64,000 nucleotides of DNA from positions 129,485-193,484 of the forward strand of contig JBJOKE010000008.1 of assembly GCA_046046245.1 (NCBI GenBank), given 5' to 3'. Both the position numbers and the translations under genes were made by a program. Position 1 is the stretch's first letter; every line of letters starts with the position of its first letter. The stretch is from UBA4615 sp046046245. Its GTDB lineage: Bacteria > Pseudomonadota > Gammaproteobacteria > Burkholderiales > Burkholderiaceae_E. The notes under the pieces are model-generated. The model saw nothing but the letters and a program-made list of their open reading frames with translations, did no database searches and was not told the DNA's origin. This document shows positions 32,777-40,854 of this stretch, in pieces.

Positions 32777-34555
32777 TCAGCGACCGCCCGACGGAATGCG
32801 CCCGCGGATCGTCTCGGCCCGCAGGAAGTCGAAGTCGACGCCGAGGTCGGCCTGGGTCACGGTCTCGAGGAAGAGCTTCCGATAGCCGCGCGCGGCCGTC
32901 GGCGGCTCGACCGGCGTCTCGCGCGCGCGGCGCGCGAGCTCCTCGTCGGGGACGAGCAGCGTGAGCTCGCGCCTCGACACGCTGAGCCGGACCCGATCGC
33001 CGGTCCGCACCCAGGCGAGCGGGCCGCCGACCGCCGACTCCGGCGTCACGTGGAGCACGATCGTGCCGAACGCGGTGCCGCTCATCCGGCCGTCGGAGAT
33101 CCGCACGACGTCCTTGACGCCGGCGCGCGCGAGCTTGCGCGGGATCGGCACGTAGCCGGCCTCGGGCATGCCGGGCGCGCCCTTGGGGCCGATGCGCTTG
33201 AGCACGATCACGTCGTCGGCGGCGACGTCGAGGTCGTCGCGATCGATGCGGGCCGCCATGTCCTCCAGACCCTCGAAGACCACCGCACGGCCCTCGTGCT
33301 CCATCAGCCGCGGATCGGCCGCCGAGGCCTTGACGATCGCGCCGCCGGGCGCGAGGTTGCCGCGCAGCACGGCGAGCCCGCCCTGCGGGTAGACGGGGTC
33401 GGTGCGCGGCCGCACGACATCCTGCGCGAAGGGCGGCGGTGCGGCGTCGAGCACCTCGCCGAGCGTGCGCCCGGTGACGGTGAGCGCGTCCAGGTGCAGC
33501 AGCGGGCGCAGCTCGCGCAGCAGCGTCGTCATGCCACCCGCGCGATGGAAGTCCTCCATGTAGTGCGCGCCCGAGGGCTTGAGGTCGACCAGCACCGGCG
33601 TCTCGCGGCCCATCCGGTCGAGCGCGTCGAGGTCGACCTCGAAGCCGAGCCGACCGGCGATCGCGGTCAGGTGGACGATCGCGTTGGTCGATCCGCCGAT
33701 GGCGAGCAGCACGCGCATCGCGTTCTCGAAGGCCTTCTCCGTGAGGATGCGGTCGATCGTCAGGCGCGAGCGTGCGAGCTCGACCGCGACCGCGCCGCTG
33801 CGCTCGGCGACGCGCATCCGGTCGGCGGTGACCGCCGGCGGCGATGCGCCGCCGGGCACCGCGATGCCCAGCGCCTCGGCGATGCAGGCCATGGTGCTCG
33901 CGGTACCCATCACCGAGCAGGTGCCGACCGAGGGCACCAGTGCGTCGTTGACGTCGGCGATCTCCTGGGCGTCGACCTCGTCGGCACGGAACTTCGCCCA
34001 GTAGCGGCGGCAGTCGGTGCAGGCACCGACCCGCTCGCCGCGGTGGCCGCCGGTCAGCATCGAGCCGGTCACCAGCTGGACCGCAGGCAGCCCGGCCGAG
34101 GCGGCACCCATCAGCTGCGCCGGCACGGTCTTGTCGCAGCCGCCGATCAGCACCACCGCGTCCATCGGCTGCGCGCGCAGCATCTCCTCGGTGTCCATCG
34201 ACATGAGGTTGCGCAGGTACATGCTGGTGGGCGTCGCGTACGACTCGTGGATCGAGATCGTCGGGAAGTCCATCGGCAGGCCGCCGGCGAGCAGGATGCC
34301 GCGCTTCACCGCCTCGAGCAGCTGCGGCAGGTTGCCGTGGCAGGGGTTGAACGCGCTGCCGGTGTTCACGATGCCGATCACCGGCTTCTCGAGGGCCGAC
34401 TCGGTGTAGCCCGCCCCCTTGATGAAGGCCTTGCGCAGGAACAGCGAGAAGCCGCGGTCGCCGTAGTTCGGAAGTCCCTGCGACAGGCCGATGTCGGCAG
34501 CCTCGGGGGCGATGTCGTGCCGCGTGCCCTTCGCGGCATCGTCGTTCGAGGCCAT
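32777..34555 (-). CDS. IlvD/Edd-family sugar-acid dehydratase
   Basis: A 592-residue Fe-S dehydratase. Cluster cysteines lie in FNPCHGN, IGGCDKTVPAQLM and VPSVGTCSVMGTAST. An additional GACTDCRRYWAKFRA segment is typical of L-arabonate/pentonate-type dehydratases and not of canonical biosynthetic IlvD. The C-terminal beta-barrel includes SDGRMSGTAFGTIVLH. The product would be a 2-oxo-3-deoxy sugar acid. It is upstream of ltnD and otnK by 77 bp, so a role in acid-sugar use is likely; the substrate is unknown. It is not close to branched-chain amino acid genes. Confidence 0.88.
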   Translation of the reverse strand: MASNDDAAKGTRHDIAPEAADIGLSQGLPNYGDRGFSLFLRKAFIKGAGYTESALEKPVIGIVNTGSAFNPCHGNLPQLLEAVKRGILLAGGLPMDFPTISIHESYATPTSMYLRNLMSMDTEEMLRAQPMDAVVLIGGCDKTVPAQLMGAASAGLPAVQLVTGSMLTGGHRGERVGACTDCRRYWAKFRADEVDAQEIADVNDALVPSVGTCSVMGTASTMACIAEALGIAVPGGASPPAVTADRMRVAERSGAVAVELARSRLTIDRILTEKAFENAMRVLLAIGGSTNAIVHLTAIAGRLGFEVDLDALDRMGRETPVLVDLKPSGAHYMEDFHRAGGMTTLLRELRPLLHLDALTVTGRTLGEVLDAAPPPFAQDVVRPRTDPVYPQGGLAVLRGNLAPGGAIVKASAADPRLMEHEGRAVVFEGLEDMAARIDRDDLDVAADDVIVLKRIGPKGAPGMPEAGYVPIPRKLARAGVKDVVRISDGRMSGTAFGTIVLHVTPESAVGGPLAWVRTGDRVRLSVSRRELTLLVPDEELARRARETPVEPPTAARGYRKLFLETVTQADLGVDFDFLRAETIRGRIPSGGR

Positions 34556-34560
34556 CGCGT

Positions 34561-35001
34561 TCAGTTGCCCGTCGGGGGGTACGCGCGCCGCGCGAGATCG
34601 TCGAGGTCGACGCCCACCCAGTCCGCCGCATCGAGGCTCTCGACCTCGTCGCCGTCCTCGGCGCGCGCATCGGCCCAGTCCTCGAGCGCTTCCTCGATCG
34701 CCTCGTCGACGCCGCGGCCCTCGACACCGTTCAGGAGCCGGTCCGCGAGATCGGGCGTGAGCCGCCAGATCCTGCGGACGCGGTGGGGGGCGTCCTCGGA
34801 CGCGAGGCCGCCGGCCAGCAGCAGGAACGGCGCGTGCGCGGGCTCGCCGCGCTCGCGCAGCACCTCGTCGGTCTGCTGCTCGATCTGCCGCAGCGCGCCC
34901 ATGCCGTCGCGCTGCGTCGGCGGCGACGACCAGCCGGTCAGGTGGAGCCAGGCCGCGTGCTCGCGGTCGTAGTGGAGCATGGCGATGAATTCGGTATCCA
35001 T
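34561..35001 (-). CDS. Acidic protein of unknown function
   Basis: 146 residues, strongly acidic in the second half (EEALEDWADARAEDGDEVES). The first half is compact (MLHYDREHAAWLHLTGWSSP). There is no signal peptide, membrane segment or motif I recognise. A TACACT hexamer ends 6 nt before ATG 35001 and there is no Shine-Dalgarno, suggesting a leaderless message. It is 5 bp before the dehydratase start and 65 bp after the small gene behind selO. Function not assignable. Confidence 0.6.
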   Translation of the reverse strand: MDTEFIAMLHYDREHAAWLHLTGWSSPPTQRDGMGALRQIEQQTDEVLRERGEPAHAPFLLLAGGLASEDAPHRVRRIWRLTPDLADRLLNGVEGRGVDEAIEEALEDWADARAEDGDEVESLDAADWVGVDLDDLARRAYPPTGN

Positions 35002-35007
35002 CCGGCG

Positions 35008-35013
35008 AGTGTA
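35008..35013 (-). promoter_or_regulatory. -10 element 6 nt before the acidic-protein gene
   Basis: TACACT on the minus strand with 6 nt to ATG 35001, so the predicted transcription start is the start codon itself. No -35 was recognised. Confidence 0.4.
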
Positions 35014-35066
35014 GCCCGCGCCGCCGAGCCCCGACCGTCCCGGGCGCCGGATCCGGACGGCCGCCG

Positions 35067-35360
35067 TCAGCCCGCGCGCCGGCGGCGCTCGGCCTCGACC
35101 GAATCGAGCACCTCGAAGAACGCGCCGCCGAGACGCGGCGCGCTGATCTCGTCGTCGGTCTCGGTCTCCATCGCGAGCGCGACGATCGCGACCTCGGTGA
35201 TCGCGGCCTGGCCGTCGTCCTGGTCGATCCGCGCGCTCTGCGCGAGCTCGAGGAGCGCGTGGAACCAGGCGTCGTCGAGCCGGGCGAGGGCGTCTGCGAA
35301 GCCGCCGCCGTGCTCGCGCTGCGACGCCAGCAGCCGCTCGACGAGATCGGAGATCTCCAT
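35067..35360 (-). CDS. Small protein encoded directly behind selO, function unknown
   Basis: 97 residues, mainly helical in appearance, with a hydrophobic stripe (FADALARLDDAWFHALLELA) and an acidic middle (METETDDEIS). It has no cysteine. ATG 35360 is 4 nt after the selO stop, so translation is likely coupled; there is no independent ribosome site except a weak GGACCTGA. Not recognised. Close linkage suggests a job with SelO or in the same stress response (inference). Confidence 0.6.
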   Translation of the reverse strand: MEISDLVERLLASQREHGGGFADALARLDDAWFHALLELAQSARIDQDDGQAAITEVAIVALAMETETDDEISAPRLGGAFFEVLDSVEAERRRRAG

Positions 35361-35364
35361 CGGC

Positions 35365-36861
35365 TCAGGTCCCGCAGTAGGTCCTGTAGCGGGCGGTGAC
35401 CGCCGGCGGCGCCGCGGTGGCGTACGGTTCGAGCGCGGGGTCGTCGTCGTACGGGCGGCGCAGCGCATCGAGCAGGCGCTCGAAGGGCCCGAGGTCGTTG
35501 CGCTCGGAAGCCGCCTCGAGCGCCTCCTCGACCTTGTGGTTGCGGGGCACGATCCGGGGGTTCGTGCCGCGCATCCGCGCCGCGCGCGCCACGGCTGCGT
35601 CCGTGCCACCGTCCTCGGCCGCGCAGCGCGCGGCCCAGCGCGCGAGCCAGGGCTCGAGCGCGGCGGGATCGGCGAAGAGCGCACGCAGCGGGGCCGCATC
35701 ACCGGCGGCGGCGTCGCCGAGGCGGCGCCACGCGGTCGTGAAGTCCAGCGCCTGCGCCTCCAGCAGCCCGAGCCAATCCGCGACCAGGGCGGCGTCGGCC
35801 TCGTCGTCCATCGCGCTCGCGAGTCCGAGCTTGGCGCGCTCGCCGGCGAAGAGGTGGCGGCCGAACGCGGCCGGGAACGCGTCGATGACCTCGGTGGCCG
35901 CAGCGACCGCCGCCTCCGCGTCCGGGCCCAGCAGCGGCAGCAGCGTCTCGGCGAATCGCGCGAGGTTCCAGCGCGCCACGCCCGGCTGATTGCCGTAGGC
36001 ATAGCGCCCGCCGTGGTCGATCGAACTGAAGACCGTGGCCGGGGCGTAGGCCTCCATGAACGCGCACGGACCGTAGTCGATCGTCTCGCCGGAGATCGTC
36101 ATGTTGTCGGTGTTCATCACGCCGTGGATGAAGCCCGCGTTCATCCACTGCGCGACGAGCCGCGCCTGGCGCTCGGCGACCGCGCGCAGCAGGCCGAGGC
36201 AGCGGTCGGGCGAGTCGAGCAGCTCGGGGTCGTGGCGGGCGATCGCGTAGTCGGCGAGCCGGCGCACCCGGTCCTCGTCGCCGCGCGCGGCGAAGTACTG
36301 GAAGGTGCCGACCCGCAGGTGGCTCGCGGCCACGCGGGCCAGCACCGCGCCGGGCAGCACGTTCTCGCGGATCACCGCCTCGCCGGTGGCCGCGACCGCG
36401 AGCGCGCGGGTGGTGGGGATGCCGAGCGCGTGCATCGCCTCGCCGACCAGCACCTCGCGCAGCATCGGCCCGACCGCGGCCTTGCCGTCGCCGCCACGCG
36501 AGAACGGCGTACGGCCCGATCCCTTCAGCCCGAGGTCGAACCGGCGGCCGTCGCGGTCGATCAGCTCGCCGAGCAGCAGCGCGCGACCGTCGCCCAGCTG
36601 CGGCGAGAAGCCGCCGAACTGGTGGCCGGCGTAGGCCTGCGCGACCGGCTCGGCGCCCTCGGGGACGAGGTTGCCGGCGAACACCGCCGCGCCGCGCTCG
36701 CCGCGCAGGGCGCCCGGGTCGAGCCCCAGCGACTCGGCGAGCGGCGCGTTCAGGAACAGCAGCCGCGGCTCGCGGACCGTGGCCGGGCGCCAGGGCACCG
36801 AGAAGCCGTCGAGCTCGCGGGCGTAGGTGTTGTCGAAGCGAAAGGCGGTGGCGACGTCCAT
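35365..36861 (-). CDS. selO: SelO/YdiU protein adenylyltransferase
   Basis: A 498-residue pseudokinase-fold enzyme that transfers AMP from ATP to protein Ser/Thr/Tyr. It carries GHQFGGFSPQLGDGRA near 79-94, LKGSGRTPFSRGGDGK (flipped ATP site), HGVMNTDNMTISGETIDYGP with the metal-binding Asn/Asp, and the linker YAYGNQPGVARWNLAR. It ends with YCGT, placing a Cys third from the end, where eukaryotic SelO has selenocysteine and where YdiU Cys476 forms a redox disulfide. ATG 36861 has no ribosome site; TAGCAT lies 7 nt upstream. Confidence 0.95.
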   Translation of the reverse strand: MDVATAFRFDNTYARELDGFSVPWRPATVREPRLLFLNAPLAESLGLDPGALRGERGAAVFAGNLVPEGAEPVAQAYAGHQFGGFSPQLGDGRALLLGELIDRDGRRFDLGLKGSGRTPFSRGGDGKAAVGPMLREVLVGEAMHALGIPTTRALAVAATGEAVIRENVLPGAVLARVAASHLRVGTFQYFAARGDEDRVRRLADYAIARHDPELLDSPDRCLGLLRAVAERQARLVAQWMNAGFIHGVMNTDNMTISGETIDYGPCAFMEAYAPATVFSSIDHGGRYAYGNQPGVARWNLARFAETLLPLLGPDAEAAVAAATEVIDAFPAAFGRHLFAGERAKLGLASAMDDEADAALVADWLGLLEAQALDFTTAWRRLGDAAAGDAAPLRALFADPAALEPWLARWAARCAAEDGGTDAAVARAARMRGTNPRIVPRNHKVEEALEAASERNDLGPFERLLDALRRPYDDDPALEPYATAAPPAVTARYRTYCGT

Positions 36862-36868
36862 GCGTCCG

Positions 36869-36874
36869 ATGCTA
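36869..36874 (-). promoter_or_regulatory. -10 element 7 nt before selO
   Basis: TAGCAT on the minus strand is 7 nt from ATG 36861. A GGAG overlaps its upstream side but is too far (about 13 nt) from the ATG to act as a ribosome site. A leaderless message is likely. Confidence 0.35.
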
Positions 36875-36937
36875 CTCCACGCGGCGCCGGCCGCCGCGCG
36901 GGACGGCGCGACCGCGGCAGGGTCTTGCGACCGCCGG

Positions 36938-37153
36938 TCAGTAGTGCGGGGGGATCTCGTCGCGCAGGCTGCGGAAGACCGGCTCGTCGTCGGGACGACG
37001 CTCGCGCGCGAGCCGCGCGAACTCGCGGCGCAGCGAGTCGATCGTCGCCTGCTGGGCGACCACGACCTCGTTCAGGCGCTCGACCAGGTCCTCGGTCAGA
37101 CTCGCCTTCTCCTCGAGCGCCGTCAGCCGTCGTTCGATCTCGTTCGGGTCCAT
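36938..37153 (-). CDS. slyX: SlyX-family coiled-coil protein
   Basis: 71 residues. The heptad-type helix (IERRLTALEEKASLTEDLVE, then LNEVVVAQQATIDSLRREF) and short tail ending IPPHY are the standard SlyX layout; family length is about 70. Function in E. coli is unknown beyond its position next to slyD. It lies here between selO and the MaoC gene on the same strand. No strong ribosome site. Confidence 0.9.
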   Translation of the reverse strand: MDPNEIERRLTALEEKASLTEDLVERLNEVVVAQQATIDSLRREFARLARERRPDDEPVFRSLRDEIPPHY

Positions 37154-37268
37154 GCTCCGGTCCGTCGGGCACGGGCCGATGCGCCCGCGGCGGTCCAGGG
37201 TACCGCGCCCGGCCGCTGCGACGCCCGCTCGCGGCGTACCGCGCGGTCCGGCCTCGGGTGGCGCCGGC

Positions 37269-37751
37269 TCAGCCGGCGGGACGGCCGGCGAGCAAGCGGG
37301 TGACCTCGTAGGTCATCACCTGCTCGCGGTGCTGGTTGAACACGTCGACGCGCGATCCGACGACGGCTCGCCCGCCCTTGGAGGTCTCGCGGATCGACAG
37401 CACCTCGACCTCGGCCTCGACCGTGTCGCCCACCCTCACCGGCGCGAGGATCCGCTTGTGCAGCTCGAGCGACGCGAGCCCGGTGCCCTGGATCATCGAC
37501 TGCAGCAGGAAGCCCTCGATCAGCGCATAGGTGAGCACCGCGGGCACCGGCCGGCCGGCGATCGCGCCGCCTTCGTGGTGGGCGTCGATGAAGATCGCCT
37601 CGAGCATGCCGGTGGCCCCGATGAAGTTCACCAGGTCGGCCTCGGTCACGGTGCGGCGGAACGTGCGGAAGCGCTGCCCGACGCGAAGGTCCTGCCAGAA
37701 GAAGCCCTGGCCGAGCCGCGGCAGCGGCGCGGTGGCGTCGGGCGCGCTCAT
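37269..37751 (-). CDS. MaoC-like hot-dog-fold dehydratase
   Basis: A 160-residue single hot-dog domain. GQGFFWQDLRVGQRFRTFRR opens the fold; the catalytic position of (R)-hydratases is present as VTEADLVNFIGATGM, and the expected acid/His pair appears as IDAHHEGGAIAGRPVPA. It ends with a strand pair (VEAEVEVLSIRETSKGGRAV). It would hydrate an enoyl-CoA or be a non-catalytic partner. No CoA genes adjoin; slyX is downstream. ATG 37751 has a poor ribosome site. Confidence 0.75.
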   Translation of the reverse strand: MSAPDATAPLPRLGQGFFWQDLRVGQRFRTFRRTVTEADLVNFIGATGMLEAIFIDAHHEGGAIAGRPVPAVLTYALIEGFLLQSMIQGTGLASLELHKRILAPVRVGDTVEAEVEVLSIRETSKGGRAVVGSRVDVFNQHREQVMTYEVTRLLAGRPAG

Positions 37752-37906
37752 CGGGTCGATGCCGCGGCGGCGGCAGGGGTACGGCTCATCGGGGGCTCCT
37801 GTTCGCGGGCCGCTCGCGCGGGCTGCGGCGGCCTCGCCCGGGACTGTAGGGCCGGGCGGCCGCCCGCGGGCGGCACGACGATCGGAATCCGGACCGCGTC
37901 GCGACG

Positions 37907-37974
37907 CCGATCGCGCCGATCGCGCCGATCGCGCCGATCGCGCGGCACGTCGGCACGTCGGCACGTCGGCACGT
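37907..37974. repeat. Two abutting tandem arrays (4x9 bp and 4x8 bp)
   Basis: CCGATCGCG is repeated four times at 37907-37942, immediately followed by four copies of CGGCACGT at 37943-37974. All copies are exact. The array lies in the 242-bp space between amtB (stop at 37994) and the MaoC gene (start at 37751), and could be variable in copy number. The repeat shows no CRISPR-like spacers. Confidence 0.9.
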
Positions 37975-37993
37975 CGGCGCGCACGGCGCCGCG

Positions 37994-39196
37994 TCAGATC
38001 TCGGTCTGGCGCTCGGGCGTCGCCGAGATCCGGTGGATCGACAGGTCCGCGCCCTCGAACTCCTGCTCGGCGTCGAGCCGGATGCCGACGGCGACGCGCA
38101 GCCCGAAGTAGACGATCACGCCACCGACCACGGCGATGGCCACGCCGAGCGCGGTGCCGGCGAGCTGCGATCCGAGGCTCACGCCCCCCACCCCGCCCAG
38201 TGCCTTCTGTCCGAACACGCCGGCGGCGATGCCGCCCCAGGCACCGCACAGGCCGTGCAGCGGCCAGACGCCGAGCACGTCGTCGACGCGCAGCCGGTTC
38301 TGCGTCATCGTGAACATGTGAACGAACAGCGCGCCCGCGATCGCGCCGACGACGAGCGCGCCGACCGGGTGCATCAGGTCCGACCCCGCGCAGACCGCGA
38401 CCAGTCCGGCCAGCGGTCCGTTGTGGACGAAGCCCGGGTCGTTGCGGCCCAGCAGCGTCGCCGACAGCGTGCCGCCCGCCATCGCCATCAGCGAGTTCAC
38501 CGCGACCAGCCCGCTCAGCTTGCCCAGTTCCTGCGCGCTCATCACGTTGAACCCGAACCAGCCGACGGCCAGGATCCACGACCCGAGCGCGAGGAAGGGG
38601 ATGCTCGAGGGCGGATGCGCGGCGATGCGGCCATCCCGGCCGTAGCGGCCGCGGCGCGCGCCGAGTGCGAGCACCGCGACGAGTCCGATCCACCCGCCCA
38701 CCGCGTGGACGACCACGGAGCCGGCGAAGTCGTGGAAGGGCTCCCCGAACGCGTCCTTCAGCATCGCCTGCACGCCGAAGCGCTCGCCCCAGGCGATGCC
38801 CTCGAACAGCGGGTAGACGAAGCCGACGAGGATCGCGGTCGCCGCCAGCTGCGGACCGAAGCGCGCGCGCTCGGCGATGCCGCCCGAGACGATCGCGGGG
38901 ATCGCGGCCGCGAAGGTCAGCAGGAAGAAGCACTTCACCAGGTCGTAGCCATTGCGCTCGGACAGGACGTCGGCCCCGACCAGGAACGAGCCGCCGTAGG
39001 CCACCGCGTAACCCACGAAGAAGTAGGCCACCGCCGAGACCGCGAAGTCGACGAGCACCTTGACCAGCGCGTTGACCTGGTTCTTGTACCGGACGGTGCC
39101 CAGCTCCAGGAACGCGAACCCCGCGTGCATCGCCAGGACCATGATCGCGCCCAGCAGCACGAACAGCGCATCGGCGCCGCTCTTCATCGACTCCAT
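37994..39196 (-). CDS. amtB: Ammonium transporter (Amt/MEP/Rh family)
   Basis: A 400-residue inner-membrane channel with about eleven hydrophobic helices. The twin conserved histidines lie in GSVVVHAVGGW and WPLHGLCGAWGG. LGSWILAVGWFGFNVMSAQE is the usual central block. There is no signal peptide, as in many betaproteobacterial Amt proteins. ATG 39196 has GGGAGAG 7 nt upstream; ATG 39187 is a near alternative. A sigma-54 promoter 36 bp before the start fits NtrC control under nitrogen limitation. The usual partner glnK is not adjacent. Confidence 0.93.
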   Translation of the reverse strand: MESMKSGADALFVLLGAIMVLAMHAGFAFLELGTVRYKNQVNALVKVLVDFAVSAVAYFFVGYAVAYGGSFLVGADVLSERNGYDLVKCFFLLTFAAAIPAIVSGGIAERARFGPQLAATAILVGFVYPLFEGIAWGERFGVQAMLKDAFGEPFHDFAGSVVVHAVGGWIGLVAVLALGARRGRYGRDGRIAAHPPSSIPFLALGSWILAVGWFGFNVMSAQELGKLSGLVAVNSLMAMAGGTLSATLLGRNDPGFVHNGPLAGLVAVCAGSDLMHPVGALVVGAIAGALFVHMFTMTQNRLRVDDVLGVWPLHGLCGAWGGIAAGVFGQKALGGVGGVSLGSQLAGTALGVAIAVVGGVIVYFGLRVAVGIRLDAEQEFEGADLSIHRISATPERQTEI

Positions 39197-39231
39197 TCTC
39201 GTTCTCTCCCTCGTGCGGACCGCACCGGGGC

Positions 39232-39247
39232 AGCACGAACCGGGCCA
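39232..39247 (-). promoter_or_regulatory. Sigma-54 (RpoN) promoter of amtB
   Basis: On the minus strand TGGCCCGGTTCGTGCT matches the -24/-12 consensus TGGCACRN4TTGCW at all but two positions. The essential GG and GC are exactly 10 nt apart. Transcription would start near 39221, giving a leader of about 25 nt that contains the ribosome site. Confidence 0.7.
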
Positions 39248-39356
39248 GCTCGACGCCACGACGGTGCGAATCGCGGAATGCCGGTGCACGCCCGCACCGG
39301 AGCGACGCCGCCGCCCGAGAGCACGGCGGTCGTGTCGCTCGACCCCTGCCGCACGC

Positions 39357-39371
39357 GCACCTCGTGCGTGC
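39357..39371. promoter_or_regulatory. Candidate NtrC enhancer site
   Basis: GCACC-TCGTG-CGTGC fits the NtrC consensus GCACY-N5-RGTGC except for one base, and is about 110 bp upstream of the sigma-54 promoter, a usual enhancer distance. A second palindrome at 39281-39300 (CCGGTGC-N6-GCACCGG) has the half-sites in the opposite orientation. Confidence 0.4.
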
Positions 39372-39528
39372 ATCCCGCACTCGAACCGAGCCTCATCGCA
39401 CCCGACCGGTGCCCATCGACGTCTCTCGTCGACCCGGTCACATACGGACCTCCGGCTGGGCGCCCGGCGCGCGAGGCCCGCCGTCCGCCCGAGCATGCCG
39501 CGCGCTGCCGGCTCGCGGATCGGGACGT

Positions 39529-40839
39529 TCAGCGTGTCGGTGCGTCGTCGTCGGGCAGCAGCGAGCCCGCCTCGGCGGCCGGCAGCGCCTCCACGTCGCG
39601 CAGGCGTCGCGCGATCGCACGGGTACGCACCTCGGCGCCGTCGAGCGTGTTGCTCACGGTCTGGAGCTGCTGGCGGGTCTTCGCCAGCACATCGCCGAAC
39701 TTTCCGAACTCGGTCTTCACCGCACCGAGCACGGCCCAGACCTCGCTGGTGCGCTGTTCGACGGCGAGCGTGCGGAAGCCCATCTGCAGGCTGTTGAGCA
39801 GTGCGCACAGCGTCGTCGGGCCGGCGACCACGACGCGCAGCTCGCGCTGCAGCGTGTCCACCAGGCCGGCACGCCGCACCACTTCCGCGTAGAGCCCCTC
39901 GGTCGGCAGGAACATCAGCGCGAAGTCGGTCGTCGCGGGCGGCGACAGGTACTTGTCGCGGATGCGGCGGGCCTCCGCGCGGATCCGCGACTCGAGCGCG
40001 CGGCCGGCCTCGTCGGCGGCCTGGGCGTCGGCGCGGTCGTGCGCCTGCTGCAGCCGCTCCCAGTCCTCGCGCGGGAACTTCGCGTCGACCGGCAGCCAGA
40101 CCTCGGCACCACGGCCGGGCAGCCGGATCGCGAACTCCACGCGATCGGACGAGCCCGGCACGGTCGCGACGTCCGCCGCGTACTGGCCGGGCGCGAGCAT
40201 CTGCTCGAGCAGCGCCGACAGCTGCACCTCGCCCCAGATGCCCCGCGTCTTCACGTTCGCGAGCACGCGCTTGAGGTCGCCGACGTCCGCGGCGAGCGCC
40301 TGCATCTCGCCGAGCCCGCGGTGCACCTGCTCGAGCCGGTCGGAGACGAGCCGGAAGCTGTCGCCCAGCCGCTGCTCGAGCGTCGCATGCAGCTTCTCGT
40401 CGACCGTCGCCCGCATCTGCTCGAGCTTCGCCGCGTTGTCGGACTGCAGCTCGCGCAGCTTCGCCTCGAGCGTCGCACGGATCTCGGCGAGCCGTCGCTC
40501 GTTCGACTCGGCCAGCCGCGCGAGCTGCTGCGCGAAGCCGTCGATCTGCGCGTTCTGGATCCGGGCAACCGAGGCCGACTGCGCGGTCAGCTGTCGTGCG
40601 AAGCGGCCGATCGACTCGGAGAGTTCGCCGCGATTGCCACGCGCCTGCTCCAGCACCTCGGCGCGCAATTCGCGCGCCAGTCGGTCGGCGGACTCGCGCA
40701 GCGCGGTCTCGAGCGCGTCGAAGCCCTGGCGCGTCTCGCCAGCCGCGGCCGGCCGACGCGCGAGCAGCATCGCGAGCAGCACGACGGCCGCGACGACGCC
40801 GACGGCGATCGCCGCGAGCAGCGCCTCGACCAGGGTCAT
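39529..40839 (-). CDS. rmuC: RmuC-family DNA recombination protein
   Basis: A 436-residue protein with an N-terminal membrane anchor (ALLAAIAVGVVAAVVLLAML), a long coiled coil (about 40-180, with ARLAESNERRLAEIRATLEA) and a C-terminal RmuC/PD-(D/E)XK-like domain. Domain blocks are GIWGEVQLSALLEQMLAPGQY, PVDAKFPREDWERL and ALMFLPTEGLYAEVVRR. RmuC limits inverted-repeat rearrangement in E. coli. Convergent with none; 15 bp behind the truncated haemoglobin gene on the same strand. GTCGGGACG before the ATG is a weak ribosome site. Confidence 0.92.
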   Translation of the reverse strand: MTLVEALLAAIAVGVVAAVVLLAMLLARRPAAAGETRQGFDALETALRESADRLARELRAEVLEQARGNRGELSESIGRFARQLTAQSASVARIQNAQIDGFAQQLARLAESNERRLAEIRATLEAKLRELQSDNAAKLEQMRATVDEKLHATLEQRLGDSFRLVSDRLEQVHRGLGEMQALAADVGDLKRVLANVKTRGIWGEVQLSALLEQMLAPGQYAADVATVPGSSDRVEFAIRLPGRGAEVWLPVDAKFPREDWERLQQAHDRADAQAADEAGRALESRIRAEARRIRDKYLSPPATTDFALMFLPTEGLYAEVVRRAGLVDTLQRELRVVVAGPTTLCALLNSLQMGFRTLAVEQRTSEVWAVLGAVKTEFGKFGDVLAKTRQQLQTVSNTLDGAEVRTRAIARRLRDVEALPAAEAGSLLPDDDAPTR

Positions 40840-40854
40840 CGTCCCGACAGCGGG

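Larger units (their letters stand above)
39197..39528. other. 332-bp gene-free region upstream of amtB
   Basis: No protein-coding frame with support was found here. The region holds the amtB ribosome site (39203-39209), the sigma-54 promoter (39232-39247), a palindrome CCGGTGC/GCACCGG at 39281-39300 and an NtrC-like site at 39357-39371. The rest shows no clear structure. Confidence 0.7.

Noticed and set aside
37907..37974. CRISPR-like array
   Set aside because: Units are 8-9 bp, contiguous and identical, with no spacers and no cas genes.
37749..37990. Arg/Asp-repeat small open frame on the minus strand
   Set aside because: It is created by the tandem arrays and has no ribosome site or conserved feature.
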